Source: G963676095 sp963676095 (lineage in GTDB: Bacteria; Bacteroidota; Bacteroidia; Bacteroidales; Prolixibacteraceae). Taken from it: a stretch of DNA of 64,000 nt. The stretch lies in contig OY781040.1 in the NCBI GenBank assembly GCA_963676095.1, positions 3,348,001 through 3,412,000 on the forward strand. Direction: 5' to 3'. Of this stretch, positions 54,680-63,337 are shown piece by piece; position 1 is the stretch's first letter, and the number at the start of each line of letters is the position of its first letter. The notes under the pieces are model-generated. The model had not been told where the DNA came from and did no database searches. It saw only the letters and a list, made by a program, of their open reading frames with translations. A program made the position numbers and the translations under genes.

Positions 54680-55792
54680 TTAATTTGTAACTTCCAGATT
54701 TACCGGTAGCTTTTCTCCTTTTATGGTTATCATGTTGCTGATCTCGTAAAACATTCTCAGAACGGCCATCTGTGAAACTTCATCTGATGTTCCGGTGAGT
54801 TCAACGGCTACTGTTCTGTGGGCTTTAAGAATAATTTCTGATGGTCCTGCAAAACCGACAGAAGGTTGCCGCCTTTGCAACAAGAAAGTTATGTCGCTGT
54901 TGTTGTGGATCATTACCTGCCTGATTCCCTGGTTCTTTAACCGTATGTTTTTAGTTAGTATTTCAATGGAACTTATAAAAATGGGGGAGAGGAACCTCCT
55001 TTCTCCGATGATCGTATCGTTAAAATAAACAGCTGTCCTGTGGTCGAGCAATGCATTTTTTACCCCTGTTTCTGTTTTCTCCGTAACAAAGACAAGTGTT
55101 ACCGGCCTGTGCCTGTCCGGAAATTCCAGACCGGAAGGGCCAAGGAGGTTCGAACCGGCCATAACGGTAAGTGCTTTTTCATCGGCCCATCTCCTTGCTG
55201 TCGGGAAATAATCATCATGATTATATATTTCGATTCCCCTTAGTATCCCGGCGTTAAGCAGTCTGGTATGTTCAGGGTACCATGCGGTTCCACCGGAAAG
55301 GATGCTTCCTCTTTCAGGATTGCTCCAGAATAGAAAAGCGCCCTGTTCCTGCGCCTCAACACAGGCTTCCCACCAGTTCTCCCTTTCCAGCAGGTTCGCA
55401 TTCTTAAGGAATATGGCATTCAGGTGCCCCGGAGGCATTTGCCTGTAGATTTCGGCTCCCCTGATCAACACGATCCCGTATTGATCTGCCAGAGGTTTGG
55501 CAATTTCATAGGCCTGGTTATGATCTGCCTGAACCTGCTGCGAATGTGGCTGGTATTCGATCGGGTCGGTTATTGAGATAACATCCAGTCCTTCCCTCCA
55601 TGCCTCCTGTACCCGCACAGTTGGCCATACATCTCCGTCTGAAAAAATACTGTGCATCTGAAAATCGCACTTAAGTGTTTTGTATCCAAGTATATTTGGT
55701 ATTTCGATTTCTTTTCGGTCTTGGGCAAAGGAAGTAAGGTTGGTTAGCGTGAGAAAAAACAAACAGGTAAAAATAGATTTGGTTCTGTTCAT
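54680..55792 (-). CDS. secreted PHP-domain (Sb-PDE-like) protein with degenerate metal site
   Basis: 370 residues. A signal peptide ends near TSFAQ (residue 24). The rest aligns well by eye with the secreted PHP phosphoesterases of Bacteroidota (ILGYKTLKCDF, SDGDVWPTVRVQEAWREGLD, IEYQPH, RGAEI, PPGHLNAIFLK, TLVFVTEKTE, RTAVYFNDTIIGE). Expected metal ligands are replaced in several motifs: HxH is QMH (Q45, H47), TDH/TEH is TDP (P77), NHPGW is SNPER (157-161) and SDIH is SNLL (214-217). E114 and H123 remain. The fold is probably kept but metal catalysis is likely lost, suggesting a binding or pseudoenzyme role. Single gene upstream of trp. Confidence 0.8.
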   Translation of the reverse strand: MNRTKSIFTCLFFLTLTNLTSFAQDRKEIEIPNILGYKTLKCDFQMHSIFSDGDVWPTVRVQEAWREGLDVISITDPIEYQPHSQQVQADHNQAYEIAKPLADQYGIVLIRGAEIYRQMPPGHLNAIFLKNANLLERENWWEACVEAQEQGAFLFWSNPERGSILSGGTAWYPEHTRLLNAGILRGIEIYNHDDYFPTARRWADEKALTVMAGSNLLGPSGLEFPDRHRPVTLVFVTEKTETGVKNALLDHRTAVYFNDTIIGERRFLSPIFISSIEILTKNIRLKNQGIRQVMIHNNSDITFLLQRRQPSVGFAGPSEIILKAHRTVAVELTGTSDEVSQMAVLRMFYEISNMITIKGEKLPVNLEVTN

Positions 55793-55895
55793 AATGATGA
55801 ATTTTGCCGCAAGTTACACAAAACCTTTTATTTAACGATGTCGTGATTGTTAAAGAATTGTATCCTTCAACCAGGGGCAGGATAACCGGAGGCAT

Positions 55896-56738
55896 TCAGG
55901 AATGTACCATTTCTTTGGCTGTATGTTTATCCCTTAAGTAAGCAATCCACTTCATAAATCCGAAAAGGACGACGAGTGTAAAAATAACCGATGCCCCAGA
56001 AGGGATGTCTGCATAAAAAGAAAAAAGCAGTCCGGACAGAGACCCGGCAAAAGCAAATATTACAGAGAGAACCATCATCTTTTTGAAATCGTTCGTGAAC
56101 AGGTTAGCCGTGGCCTGCGGAAGCGTGAGCAGTGAAAGGATCAGGATAATGCCGACAACACGGATATTCAGAACAATGGTGATCGCAATCAGGCTGATCA
56201 GTATATAATTGATTAACTGGACGGGCAATCCTGTGGTTTTCGCAAATTCTTCCTCGAAAGCAACGTAAAGGATTATCCTGTAAAGAAATGAGAAAAAGGC
56301 CAGAAGCAGAAGGGAGAGTACTGCCATTAACCAGATTTCCGTATTCGATACCGTGAGTATACTGCCAAAAAGATAACTCATCAGGTTAGGGGCATAACCG
56401 GGGGTGATATATATAAAAATTATACCAACAGCCATGCCTATTGACCACCAGATCGCTATTGACGAATCTTCTCTCAGTTTTCCCTGGTGTGTGAAAAACT
56501 GAATGCCCAAAGCGGAGAGTACAGCGAAAATAGTTGCACCGATCAGAGGATCAAGGCCCAGGAAATATCCGATCCCGATCCCTCCGAAAGAGGCATGGGT
56601 TATTCCCCCGCTGATAAAAACAATACGGCGCGATACAATGTACGTACCTATGATTCCACAGCTTATTGCTGCAAAAAGGGACGCAAAAAAAGCGTTCATG
56701 AAAAAATTATACGAAAACAGATTAATGAGTGTGTGCAT
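55896..56738 (-). CDS. znuB: zinc/manganese ABC transporter permease
   Basis: 280 residues with about 8 hydrophobic helices, family of ZnuB/MntB ABC-3 permeases. Recognisable parts are GIIGTYIVSRRIVFISGGITHASFGGIG and LSLLTLPQATANLFTNDF, the loop that contacts the ATPase. It overlaps the ATPase gene by 17 nt and is the last gene of the three-gene operon. Metal specificity is judged zinc-like from the His-rich binding protein. Confidence 0.9.
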   Translation of the reverse strand: MHTLINLFSYNFFMNAFFASLFAAISCGIIGTYIVSRRIVFISGGITHASFGGIGIGYFLGLDPLIGATIFAVLSALGIQFFTHQGKLREDSSIAIWWSIGMAVGIIFIYITPGYAPNLMSYLFGSILTVSNTEIWLMAVLSLLLLAFFSFLYRIILYVAFEEEFAKTTGLPVQLINYILISLIAITIVLNIRVVGIILILSLLTLPQATANLFTNDFKKMMVLSVIFAFAGSLSGLLFSFYADIPSGASVIFTLVVLFGFMKWIAYLRDKHTAKEMVHS

Positions 56739-57489
56739 GGTTTTCTTCCTTTTCGTGTAATCTTAAAACAGTATGCGGAATATCCCCATGAGTGATAATC
56801 TGTAACGGACAGTTATATGACTTCAGTTGTTCCTGGCTGATTTTGTTACTGGGGTGGTAATGGAGTCCTACATTGATGCAGACTATATTTTTAACATAAA
56901 ATGAGATGGTTCCAATGTCATGCGAAACCAAAACAATGGCCATGCTTTTATTCAGTTCTTTTAATTTTTCATAAAGTTCACTTTCGAAATGATTATCGAC
57001 AAAGGTATCCGGTTCGTCAAGTATCAGAAGTTCCGGTGAGTTCATCAGCGAACGGCACAGGAATACCCGTTGCATCTGCCCCCCTGACAGCTCTCCGATT
57101 GCTTTTTCTTTCAGATGGAGCACCCCCATTTCCTTCAGGAGTGTCTCTGCCCGGGTTATTTCCTTTTCGTCCTTTTTGAAAGGATTAAATTTCCAGTTTC
57201 CCGCTTTCCCGGATCTGACTACGTCAAGTACTTTTATGGGGAACCGTTTGTCTATTTGGTTAATCTGTGGCAGGTACCCGATCTTGGACTGTGGAATATG
57301 AAAAACGATCTGTCCTACCGATGGCTTGACCAATCCCAGCAATGCTTTGATAAGCGATGTCTTGCCTCCGCCGTTTGGCCCGATCAGGCCCAGAAAATCG
57401 AGCTCGCGAATTTCCAGGTCTGCCTGTTTCAGGGCAATTGTGTTTCCATAGTTAACACTCAGATCTTTTATTTCGACAAGTTTTTTCAC
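56722..57489 (-). CDS. znuC: zinc/manganese ABC transporter ATP-binding protein
   Basis: 255 residues. Walker A GPNGGGKTSL (37-46), Q-loop GYLPQINQ, signature LSGGQMQR, Walker B LLILDEPDT and switch SHDIG are all intact. A short His-rich C-terminal tail (LHEKEENHAHTH) could bind metal and report cytoplasmic zinc. It lies 54 nt after the binding-protein gene and overlaps the permease gene. Confidence 0.92.
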   Translation of the reverse strand: MKKLVEIKDLSVNYGNTIALKQADLEIRELDFLGLIGPNGGGKTSLIKALLGLVKPSVGQIVFHIPQSKIGYLPQINQIDKRFPIKVLDVVRSGKAGNWKFNPFKKDEKEITRAETLLKEMGVLHLKEKAIGELSGGQMQRVFLCRSLMNSPELLILDEPDTFVDNHFESELYEKLKELNKSMAIVLVSHDIGTISFYVKNIVCINVGLHYHPSNKISQEQLKSYNCPLQIITHGDIPHTVLRLHEKEENHAHTH

Positions 57490-57543
57490 TCAAAAAAATT
57501 AATTGTATTTCTGATCATTCAAATATTTCTCAATATGCTCGCT

Positions 57544-58407
57544 TCATTCGTCCGGAGATCCTGTAATTTTTTTTGCGATTTCCCTCAATTGTTGTTCCCA
57601 GTTCTCGTTCAGGGGATCAATTTGTACCACCTTCCCTGCTATTTCGCTGGCAAGCTGACGGGCGTTATCCTGATCAAATTCTTTTTGGATCAGGATGACC
57701 TTTATATTTTCTTTTTTTGCCAGTTCAACCACTGAACTCATATACCGGGGTGAAGGTTCTTTCCCTTCCACTTCAATAGGTATCTGCTCGAGCCCGTACT
57801 CGCGGGCGAGGTAAGTTAAAGCCGGGTGAAAAATGAGAAATTTTTTGTTTGTCATGCGTTCGAACCGGGACCTGAGGTCTTCATCGAGCTTATCAATTTC
57901 GCTTAAAAAAGACTTATAGTTTGCTGCCAGGGTCTCTTTTTGTTCAGGAAGGACCGTTAAAAGCGCTTCGTAGGTTTCTCCTGCTATTTTTTTTACTTCA
58001 TCCGGGGCCATCCAGATATGCGGATCAATTCCGTGTGAATGGTCATGTTCCCCGTTCCCGGATTCTTTTTCTGTTATCCAGTCTGCCCTGGCCGATGTGT
58101 CGAATATTTTGAGACCGGGAACCGATTGCCTGATTTTTTCAAGCCATCCCTCTTCAAACCCAATTTTTCCGATCCTTAACCATGCTGCCGACCGGGCGAG
58201 CCCCTGCATCTGGGAGGGCATCAGCGAGTATAGTTCCGGACTGGCCCCCGGAGGAACAAGCACGTTGACACCGACCATGTTCCCTGCTATCTTTTCTACA
58301 AAATATTTTTGTGGCAGGATACTGACAGATATGGTTATCTTGTCAGATGAAGCACGCGGATTGCAGCCAAAAGTCACCAGCAAAAGGAATGCAAAGATCT
58401 TTTTCAT
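57544..58407 (-). CDS. znuA: zinc ABC transporter substrate-binding lipoprotein
   Basis: 287 residues. A lipoprotein signal ends in TFGC. The fold is that of cluster 9 metal-binding proteins: KYFVEKIAGNMVGVNVLVPPG, the short His-rich loop GEHDHSHGIDPHIWMAPDEV (residues about 117-136), FLIFHPALTYLAREYGL, and ILIQKEFDQDNARQLASEIAG. It captures zinc in the periplasm for the ZnuBC-type transporter encoded next. First gene of the operon, with a promoter and palindromic operator candidate at 58441-58463. Confidence 0.92.
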   Translation of the reverse strand: MKKIFAFLLLVTFGCNPRASSDKITISVSILPQKYFVEKIAGNMVGVNVLVPPGASPELYSLMPSQMQGLARSAAWLRIGKIGFEEGWLEKIRQSVPGLKIFDTSARADWITEKESGNGEHDHSHGIDPHIWMAPDEVKKIAGETYEALLTVLPEQKETLAANYKSFLSEIDKLDEDLRSRFERMTNKKFLIFHPALTYLAREYGLEQIPIEVEGKEPSPRYMSSVVELAKKENIKVILIQKEFDQDNARQLASEIAGKVVQIDPLNENWEQQLREIAKKITGSPDE

Positions 58408-58440
58408 AAATGTAAATCCCGTGGATGATTATTTATAATT

Positions 58441-58463
58441 CAAAGATAGCAAACTTTGCTATC
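58441..58463 (-). promoter_or_regulatory. znu promoter overlapping a palindromic operator
   Basis: On the minus strand the -7 box TATCTTTG covers 58441-58448. It overlaps the palindrome GATAGCAAA-C-TTTGCTATC (58445-58463, 9-bp arms, 1-bp spacer). A repressor bound there would block RNA polymerase. Control by a Zur/Fur-like or DtxR-like metal repressor is inferred from the genes served; the regulator is not in the window. Confidence 0.65.
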
Positions 58464-58503
58464 CTTATATTTAACCAATATCCGGATTGTTTGTTTTGGT
58501 TAT

Positions 58504-59244
58504 TCAGGAAGGTTGTAGGATCATAATCCTGAAAACAATAAACAGGCCAAGCAACATATTCAGATACAAGATCATTTTTTTGAACTGTACCTGATCTATT
58601 TTTTTTGCAAGGATATCGCCAATCCTGGATCCGATGAGGATGGCCGGGAAAAGAAAGATCGTAAACTTCAGTGAAAAGACCGGGAACAGCCCTTTTGCAA
58701 CATATAAGGAAGTACTTACCAGTGCATTGATTACGCTTACCAGTGCAAATATTTTACGGAAGTGCTCTTTTGAGTAACCTTTTCTGTTCATGGCCAATGC
58801 GATCGGGGGACCTCCGATCGACATGCTTGATGCCATAAATCCACTGATGAACCCTGCAAACACGATAGGTTTAGCCCTTCTTGATTCTGATATTTCCTGT
58901 CTGCTTCCCAACAGAAAAAACATGGATATGGAAAATATCGAAATCCCGGTGGTCAGTTCGAGAATCCGCTCAGGCAGGTATGACAGGGCATATACGCCTG
59001 CCGGGATTCCGATAAAACTGGCCAGTAACATCGGGATGAAAAGTTTCCCGCTGACTTTCAGCTTGATATTTGCAAGGATATATAACGATGTGAAAAGGTT
59101 GAACAGGGTCATTGCCGGCACTAAAGACTGCATAGGGAAAAAAACGGTAAGGATTGGAAGTGCCATCAGGGCAAATCCAAAACCTGTCATCCCTTTTAGA
59201 AGGGAAGCTATTATTATAACCAACACACTAACGATCCATTCCAT
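58504..59244 (-). CDS. TauE/SafE-family membrane transporter
   Basis: 246 residues, 8 or so hydrophobic helices. Family features: the N-terminal ASLLKGMTGFGFALMALPIL, the mirrored second half GFISGFMASSMSIGGPPIALAM, and a C-terminal GSRIGDILAKKI. Members export sulfite, sulfoacetate or other small organic anions. The substrate here is unknown. The gene lies 96 nt upstream of the znu operon on the same strand but has its own promoter box at 59284-59291. Confidence 0.88.
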   Translation of the reverse strand: MEWIVSVLVIIIASLLKGMTGFGFALMALPILTVFFPMQSLVPAMTLFNLFTSLYILANIKLKVSGKLFIPMLLASFIGIPAGVYALSYLPERILELTTGISIFSISMFFLLGSRQEISESRRAKPIVFAGFISGFMASSMSIGGPPIALAMNRKGYSKEHFRKIFALVSVINALVSTSLYVAKGLFPVFSLKFTIFLFPAILIGSRIGDILAKKIDQVQFKKMILYLNMLLGLFIVFRIMILQPS

Positions 59245-59283
59245 TGTTTATTGTTTTCAAAAAATGTAAGTATAAATACCTAG

Positions 59284-59341
59284 CAAAAGTAGCGTTTATA
59301 CTTATACAATTAACAGACCAAAAATGTTTAATCATTAAACA
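59284..59341 (-). promoter_or_regulatory. promoter of the TauE gene with upstream palindrome
   Basis: TACTTTTG on the minus strand (59284-59291) matches the -7 consensus. Upstream of it, TGTTTAATCATTAAACA (59325-59341) is a perfect inverted repeat with 8-bp arms and a 1-bp spacer, centred about -45; this suits an activator or repressor dimer. The rest of 59245-59524 shows no gene. Confidence 0.5.
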
Positions 59342-59524
59342 ATCATTTGTGTATTTACGTTAAAGGTTCTTAGTGATTGAAAATTGGCTTTTTTGCGGTT
59401 CCGGATGGATGGACAAAATCGCGCAGTTGGGAACGTATGATTCTTTAATTGTTTTATTGTTAATATGTTGGGCTGTCTGATCAAGAAAATACGGAGATAG
59501 TATGTTCCGTTGTTTAAGTCAATG

Positions 59525-59809
59525 TTATTTTTTCAGGCGTAACTTTTTCAGATGAAAGTTTTCTTTAGGAGGGACAGGATCATAACCATGTGTCCCCCAG
59601 GGGTGACATCTGGATATTCGTTTGATGGTGAGCCAAAAGCCAATAAATGGCCCATGAATCTTAATCGCTTCTATCGCGTATTGAGAACAAGTGGGTACAT
59701 GACGGCATGATGCCGGGGTTAACGGGGATACGGCATATTTGTAAAAATAAACCGGGATCAGAATTACCCACGACAGAAGTTTTAATATCAGTTTTGCCAG
59801 GAACCGCAT
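59525..59809 (-). CDS. yidD: membrane protein insertion efficiency factor YidD
   Basis: 94 residues. The family core is complete: YKYAVSPLTPASCRHVPTCSQYAIEAIKIHG, then KRISRCHPWGTHGYDPVP with the conserved cysteines. An N-terminal amphipathic/hydrophobic helix associates it with the inner membrane, where it assists YidC-dependent insertion. It stands apart from rpmH/rnpA here. The C-terminus is Lys-rich. Confidence 0.96.
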   Translation of the reverse strand: MRFLAKLILKLLSWVILIPVYFYKYAVSPLTPASCRHVPTCSQYAIEAIKIHGPFIGFWLTIKRISRCHPWGTHGYDPVPPKENFHLKKLRLKK

Positions 59810-59942
59810 TCTAAACAGAAAACTTTTTGATTTGGTAAATTAATATCAGACAAAGTTAAGAAAAAACAGCAGCGACGGTTTTATTGTTTAATGGTTATCA
59901 ATGTTTTATTGTTTCTTTTGATACTGCCTTATTATTTTGTAA

Positions 59943-59969
59943 GAAACAACAGAAACAACAGAAACAACA
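59943..59969. repeat. short tandem repeat (GAAACAACA)x3
   Basis: Three exact copies of the 9-mer lie 20 nt before the oxidoreductase start codon. The same motif occurs singly in other intergenic mosaics (about 16570, and reverse-complemented about 21505). Confidence 0.8.
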
Positions 59970-59988
59970 GAGATTTTAAAAGCTGAAC

Positions 59989-60669
59989 ATGGCAAAAGCT
60001 GAAGAATACCAGAAGAAAGAGCGGGAATTGTTTGAGGAAGAGGTAACCGGGAATGAAGAAATTTCGCCTGGGGTTTTCCTGCTCTCGGTAAAAAGACGTT
60101 TTGATTTTTGGCCCGGACAGGTGGTTAAATTGGCTGCAGACAGAGAGCATCCTCCGCGTATTTACAGTATATGCAGCGGAAATCGCGAAGATTTGCTAAA
60201 TATTCTTTACAATGTTAAGCCCGGAGGTTATCTGACACCACGAATAGCTTCTTTGGTTGCGGGGGATAAAGTTTTGCTGTCGAGTCCTTACGGTGGATTC
60301 AATGGCAGTGAGGAACCAGCCTGGTGGATTGCTGCAGGTACCGGGATTGCCCCATTTTATAGTATGTTCCGGTCTGGATTGGGAAAGGGGAAGGTCCTGG
60401 TACATGGGGCCAGCTTTCTTAACCAGTTTTATTTTGAGCATGAACTGGAGGCTTCCCTTGGAAATAATTATCATCGCTGCTGTTCGCGCGAACAGTCGGA
60501 GAAGGTTTCTCCGGGAAGGGTTACCGACTTCCTTAAAGGCCTTGATCGCCTGCCTTTGGATGTCAATTATTTCATATGTGGTAAAGCGCTGATGGTGGTT
60601 GAGGTAAGGGACCTGTTGATTGAAAAGGGCATCCCCTATGATCAGGTGATGGGAGAGATCTACTTTTAA
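59989..60669 (+). CDS. ferredoxin-NADP reductase-like FAD oxidoreductase
   Basis: 226 residues with the two-domain FNR layout. The FAD-binding motif RIYS is at 57-60 (RxYS type), preceded by FWPGQVVKLA. The NAD(P)H domain begins WWIAAGTGIAPFYSMF (about 111-126), with CGKALMVVEVRDLL and the C-terminal GEIYF typical of the family. No iron-sulfur domain is fused, so it needs a separate electron partner. It probably transfers electrons between NADPH and ferredoxin or flavodoxin in the cytoplasm. Partner unknown. Confidence 0.88.
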   Translation: MAKAEEYQKKERELFEEEVTGNEEISPGVFLLSVKRRFDFWPGQVVKLAADREHPPRIYSICSGNREDLLNILYNVKPGGYLTPRIASLVAGDKVLLSSPYGGFNGSEEPAWWIAAGTGIAPFYSMFRSGLGKGKVLVHGASFLNQFYFEHELEASLGNNYHRCCSREQSEKVSPGRVTDFLKGLDRLPLDVNYFICGKALMVVEVRDLLIEKGIPYDQVMGEIYF

Positions 60670-60842
60670 GAACTGCGATTGGAGCAGAGTCGAATACATA
60701 GGGGCTTGGGAAAGAAGGAGAATTGGTTGACCGGATATATTGTTTAAATGGTTTGTTTACTAAATTAACCATAAAGGGACAGACAGAATTTACCAACAAA
60801 CTCCCGCAGAAAAAAAAGAGATAAAAAACATAAACAGTTTTT

Positions 60843-60850
60843 TAATTTTG
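60843..60850 (+). promoter_or_regulatory. -7 box that fixes the rlmN start
   Basis: TAATTTTG (60843-60850) matches the consensus and predicts transcription start near 60857. Translation must then begin at the ATG at 60866, with a leader of about 10 nt, not at the in-frame TTG at 60848 that lies inside the box. Confidence 0.55.
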
Positions 60851-60865
60851 CAAAAAAAATTGGAA

Positions 60866-61900
60866 ATGGTAAAAGAAGCTTTATTTGGAAAAACACTGGA
60901 AGAACTGCAGTATATTTGTAAAGGATTCGGGTTGCCGGGTTTTACCGCCGGACAGATTGCCGACTGGTTGTACAGGAAGCCTGTTTCTTCCATTGAAGAA
61001 ATGACCAATCTTTCCAAAAAAGCAAGAGAGCTATTGAGCGACCGTTATACGTTTGGCCTTACCGCTCCGGTAAAGGTTCAGGAAAGCAATGACGGGACAA
61101 AGAAATATCTCTTTCCGACTGCCGGAAAACAATATATCGAGACTGCGATGATTCCTGAGAAAGACCGGAAGACGGTGTGTGTTTCTTCCCAGATCGGGTG
61201 TAAAATGGGATGCCTGTTTTGTATGACCGGGAAACAGGGTTTTCAGGGACAGCTCACTGCCGGGGAAATCGTTAACCAGATCAGGAGCATCCCGGAATGG
61301 CCGGAAGTTTCCAATATTGTTTACATGGGAATGGGTGAGCCTTTCGATAATCTCGACGAAGTGCTTAAAAGTACCCGGATCCTGACCAGCGAATGGGGAT
61401 TTGGTATGAGTCCCAGGAGGATAACTGTTTCATCAATTGGGATTATTCCGGGCCTGTTGCGTTTCCTGAATGAGAGCGAAGCACATCTGGCCATTAGCAT
61501 GCATTCGCCGTTTCATGATGAACGGCAAAAACTGATGCCGGTAGAAATCGCTTATCCGCTCACGGATGTTTTAACGGAAATAAGAGCCTGGGATTTCGGA
61601 GGGCAACGCCGTGTTTCGTTCGAATATATCGTATTCCATGGATTGAACGATACGCCCGGACATGTCAGGGAACTTGCCAGGATACTTGACGGGATCAGGT
61701 GCAGGATTAATCTCATCCGTTTTCATCCTATCCCGAATACCCCGCTGAGAGGGACCGATGAAACGGCTTTGCAAACATTTAAGGATGCGCTGAATGACAA
61801 AGGCATTATGACAACAATACGGGCATCCCGGGGACAGGATATTTATGCTGCCTGCGGGTTGCTGTCGACCAAGGCGCTGGTGAATACCCCGGAGCAGTAG
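60866..61900 (+). CDS. rlmN: dual-specificity 23S rRNA/tRNA adenine-C2 methyltransferase RlmN
   Basis: 344 residues from ATG 60866. It is a radical SAM enzyme that methylates A2503 of 23S rRNA and A37 of some tRNAs. The CxxxCxxC motif is C112, C116 and C119 (IGCKMGCLFCMTGKQGFQG). NIVYMGMGEPFDNLDEV, RITVSSIGIIPGL, and the second catalytic Cys in the C-terminal GQDIYAACGLL are present. N-terminal helical domain with LGLPGFTAGQIADWLY-type motif. Single gene. Confidence 0.96.
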   Translation: MVKEALFGKTLEELQYICKGFGLPGFTAGQIADWLYRKPVSSIEEMTNLSKKARELLSDRYTFGLTAPVKVQESNDGTKKYLFPTAGKQYIETAMIPEKDRKTVCVSSQIGCKMGCLFCMTGKQGFQGQLTAGEIVNQIRSIPEWPEVSNIVYMGMGEPFDNLDEVLKSTRILTSEWGFGMSPRRITVSSIGIIPGLLRFLNESEAHLAISMHSPFHDERQKLMPVEIAYPLTDVLTEIRAWDFGGQRRVSFEYIVFHGLNDTPGHVRELARILDGIRCRINLIRFHPIPNTPLRGTDETALQTFKDALNDKGIMTTIRASRGQDIYAACGLLSTKALVNTPEQ

Positions 61901-61950
61901 TTTCTCCTTTGAATCTCACATGATTTTTCGTTTTGATTTTATCATGCCTG

Positions 61951-62490
61951 TCAATCTCTGGGATCGTCTTCCACAATGCCATAGCGAAAATCGTCGATCC
62001 ATTGTCCCCGGATTGGAAGTGCTTTCCTGCATAGGCCTTCACGGTTCATTCCTGATTTTTCAAGCACACGGATAGACCGGTAATTTTCTGTGGCAACACC
62101 TGCTTCGATACGGTGCAGTTTTAGTTTGTCGAATCCAAAATAAATCATCTCCCGGGCTATTTCTGTCGCATAGCCTTTGCCCCAGTAGCCGGGATGGAGT
62201 TTATAGTAAATTTCTCCCTTTTTGAACCGGTCATTGGAAAGAAGTATTCCTGCAAGTCCGATAAATTCTTTTGACTCTTTTTCCTTTACTTTCCAGCAAA
62301 ACTGGGTACGTGCCTTGTTTTTCTGGTCCTCAATGGCAGGTTGGATCACTTTTTGCGTGTCTTCAAGGCTTTCCGGGATCCCAAGTGTATTGAACTCGTC
62401 GACTTCAGGGATCGAATGTAACTCGTGGATCAGTTCCAGATCGGCAGAATTGATCTCGTCTAATTGTAAACGTTCTGTTTGCAGATTCAT
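61951..62490 (-). CDS. GNAT family N-acetyltransferase (RimJ/RimL type)
   Basis: 179 residues. Begins TERLQLDEINSADLELIHEL. The acetyl-CoA loop is in KLHPGYWGKGYATEIAREMI, followed by LHRIEAGVATENYRSIRVLEKSGMNREG, the standard RimJ-like C-terminal signature. It acetylates an amino group of a protein or small molecule; substrate unknown. Convergent with rlmN, with only 50 nt between stops. Confidence 0.9.
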   Translation of the reverse strand: MNLQTERLQLDEINSADLELIHELHSIPEVDEFNTLGIPESLEDTQKVIQPAIEDQKNKARTQFCWKVKEKESKEFIGLAGILLSNDRFKKGEIYYKLHPGYWGKGYATEIAREMIYFGFDKLKLHRIEAGVATENYRSIRVLEKSGMNREGLCRKALPIRGQWIDDFRYGIVEDDPRD

Positions 62491-62635
62491 GGTTGTAAAT
62501 TAAATATCCAATAGTATGCTAAATTTAGCTTATTTTCAGGTTACATAATTTTTGTAATTTATTTTTTTTAACGGGTAAAACAGAACAGCAATCATTCAAA
62601 TTTCATAACTTGCATTTCCTTTGGAGATTAAATGT

Positions 62636-63136
62636 ATGGAAACACTGTTTTGGTCAAAAGGGATCTTTAAAAACAGACTGGTTATTAAACGGGGAAGTGA
62701 GCAGATCGGTATGATTAACTGGAATGGTCTTTTCAGTTCAGGGGCATTTGCGGTCCTTGAAGGACGTCGTTTTTACCTTAACCGTGATTTTTTTCTGTCC
62801 AGACTTGAAATACAGGATGCCAATAATCAGGCTGTTCTCGGTTCGATTATGATAAACCTGTTCAATCCCAGGAGTGACATGATTATAAACGGCAAACGTT
62901 TTGAGCTGGAAATAAAAAATTTTTGGCAGTCGAGATGGGCCTGGAAATTTAACGGACAGGAAATAATTACCTTTCAGTGTGATGAACTTTTATCAAAAGA
63001 TAAAGGACACATTGAAGTTTCAACAGCAGGGACCGAAGAGATAGAAATTCTGATCCTTCTCGGTCTTTTTGTCCGGAACCAGTTGATCCTGTTTATGCTT
63101 TTTATTTTGCTGATCATATTGGTGGTGATGATTTAA
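62636..63136 (+). CDS. unknown protein with C-terminal membrane anchor
   Basis: 166 residues from ATG 62636; the frame extends to a TTG at 62621. The N-terminal 125 residues are beta-rich (LVIKRGSEQIGMINWNG, AFAVLEGRRFYLNRDFF, SIMINLFNPRSDMIINGKRF), resembling a small tubby/LURP-like barrel in rhythm but not recognised as such with confidence. A C-terminal hydrophobic helix (NQLILFMLFILLIILVVMI) anchors it in the membrane, with the domain likely cytoplasmic. Function unknown. Confidence 0.75.
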   Translation: METLFWSKGIFKNRLVIKRGSEQIGMINWNGLFSSGAFAVLEGRRFYLNRDFFLSRLEIQDANNQAVLGSIMINLFNPRSDMIINGKRFELEIKNFWQSRWAWKFNGQEIITFQCDELLSKDKGHIEVSTAGTEEIEILILLGLFVRNQLILFMLFILLIILVVMI

Positions 63137-63337
63137 CCCGTTCCGGATCCTGCCGTTTTACAGAGAATAGTTTGTCGTTTGGAGATATTACCCGCGGATT
63201 TTTTATAACCGGCAAGTAGAACATATTTTTTTGTACTTTCGCAAGACGTATTTATTTGGAAAAGCCGGGAAAGGATTAAAATCACTGGAACTAAGTTAAG
63301 TGTTTTACCTATGGTAACTATTAAAAAAGAACATAAG

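Noticed and set aside
54680..55792. Active PHP phosphoesterase annotation
   Set aside because: Key metal ligands are replaced in all four motif regions, so only the fold assignment is supported.
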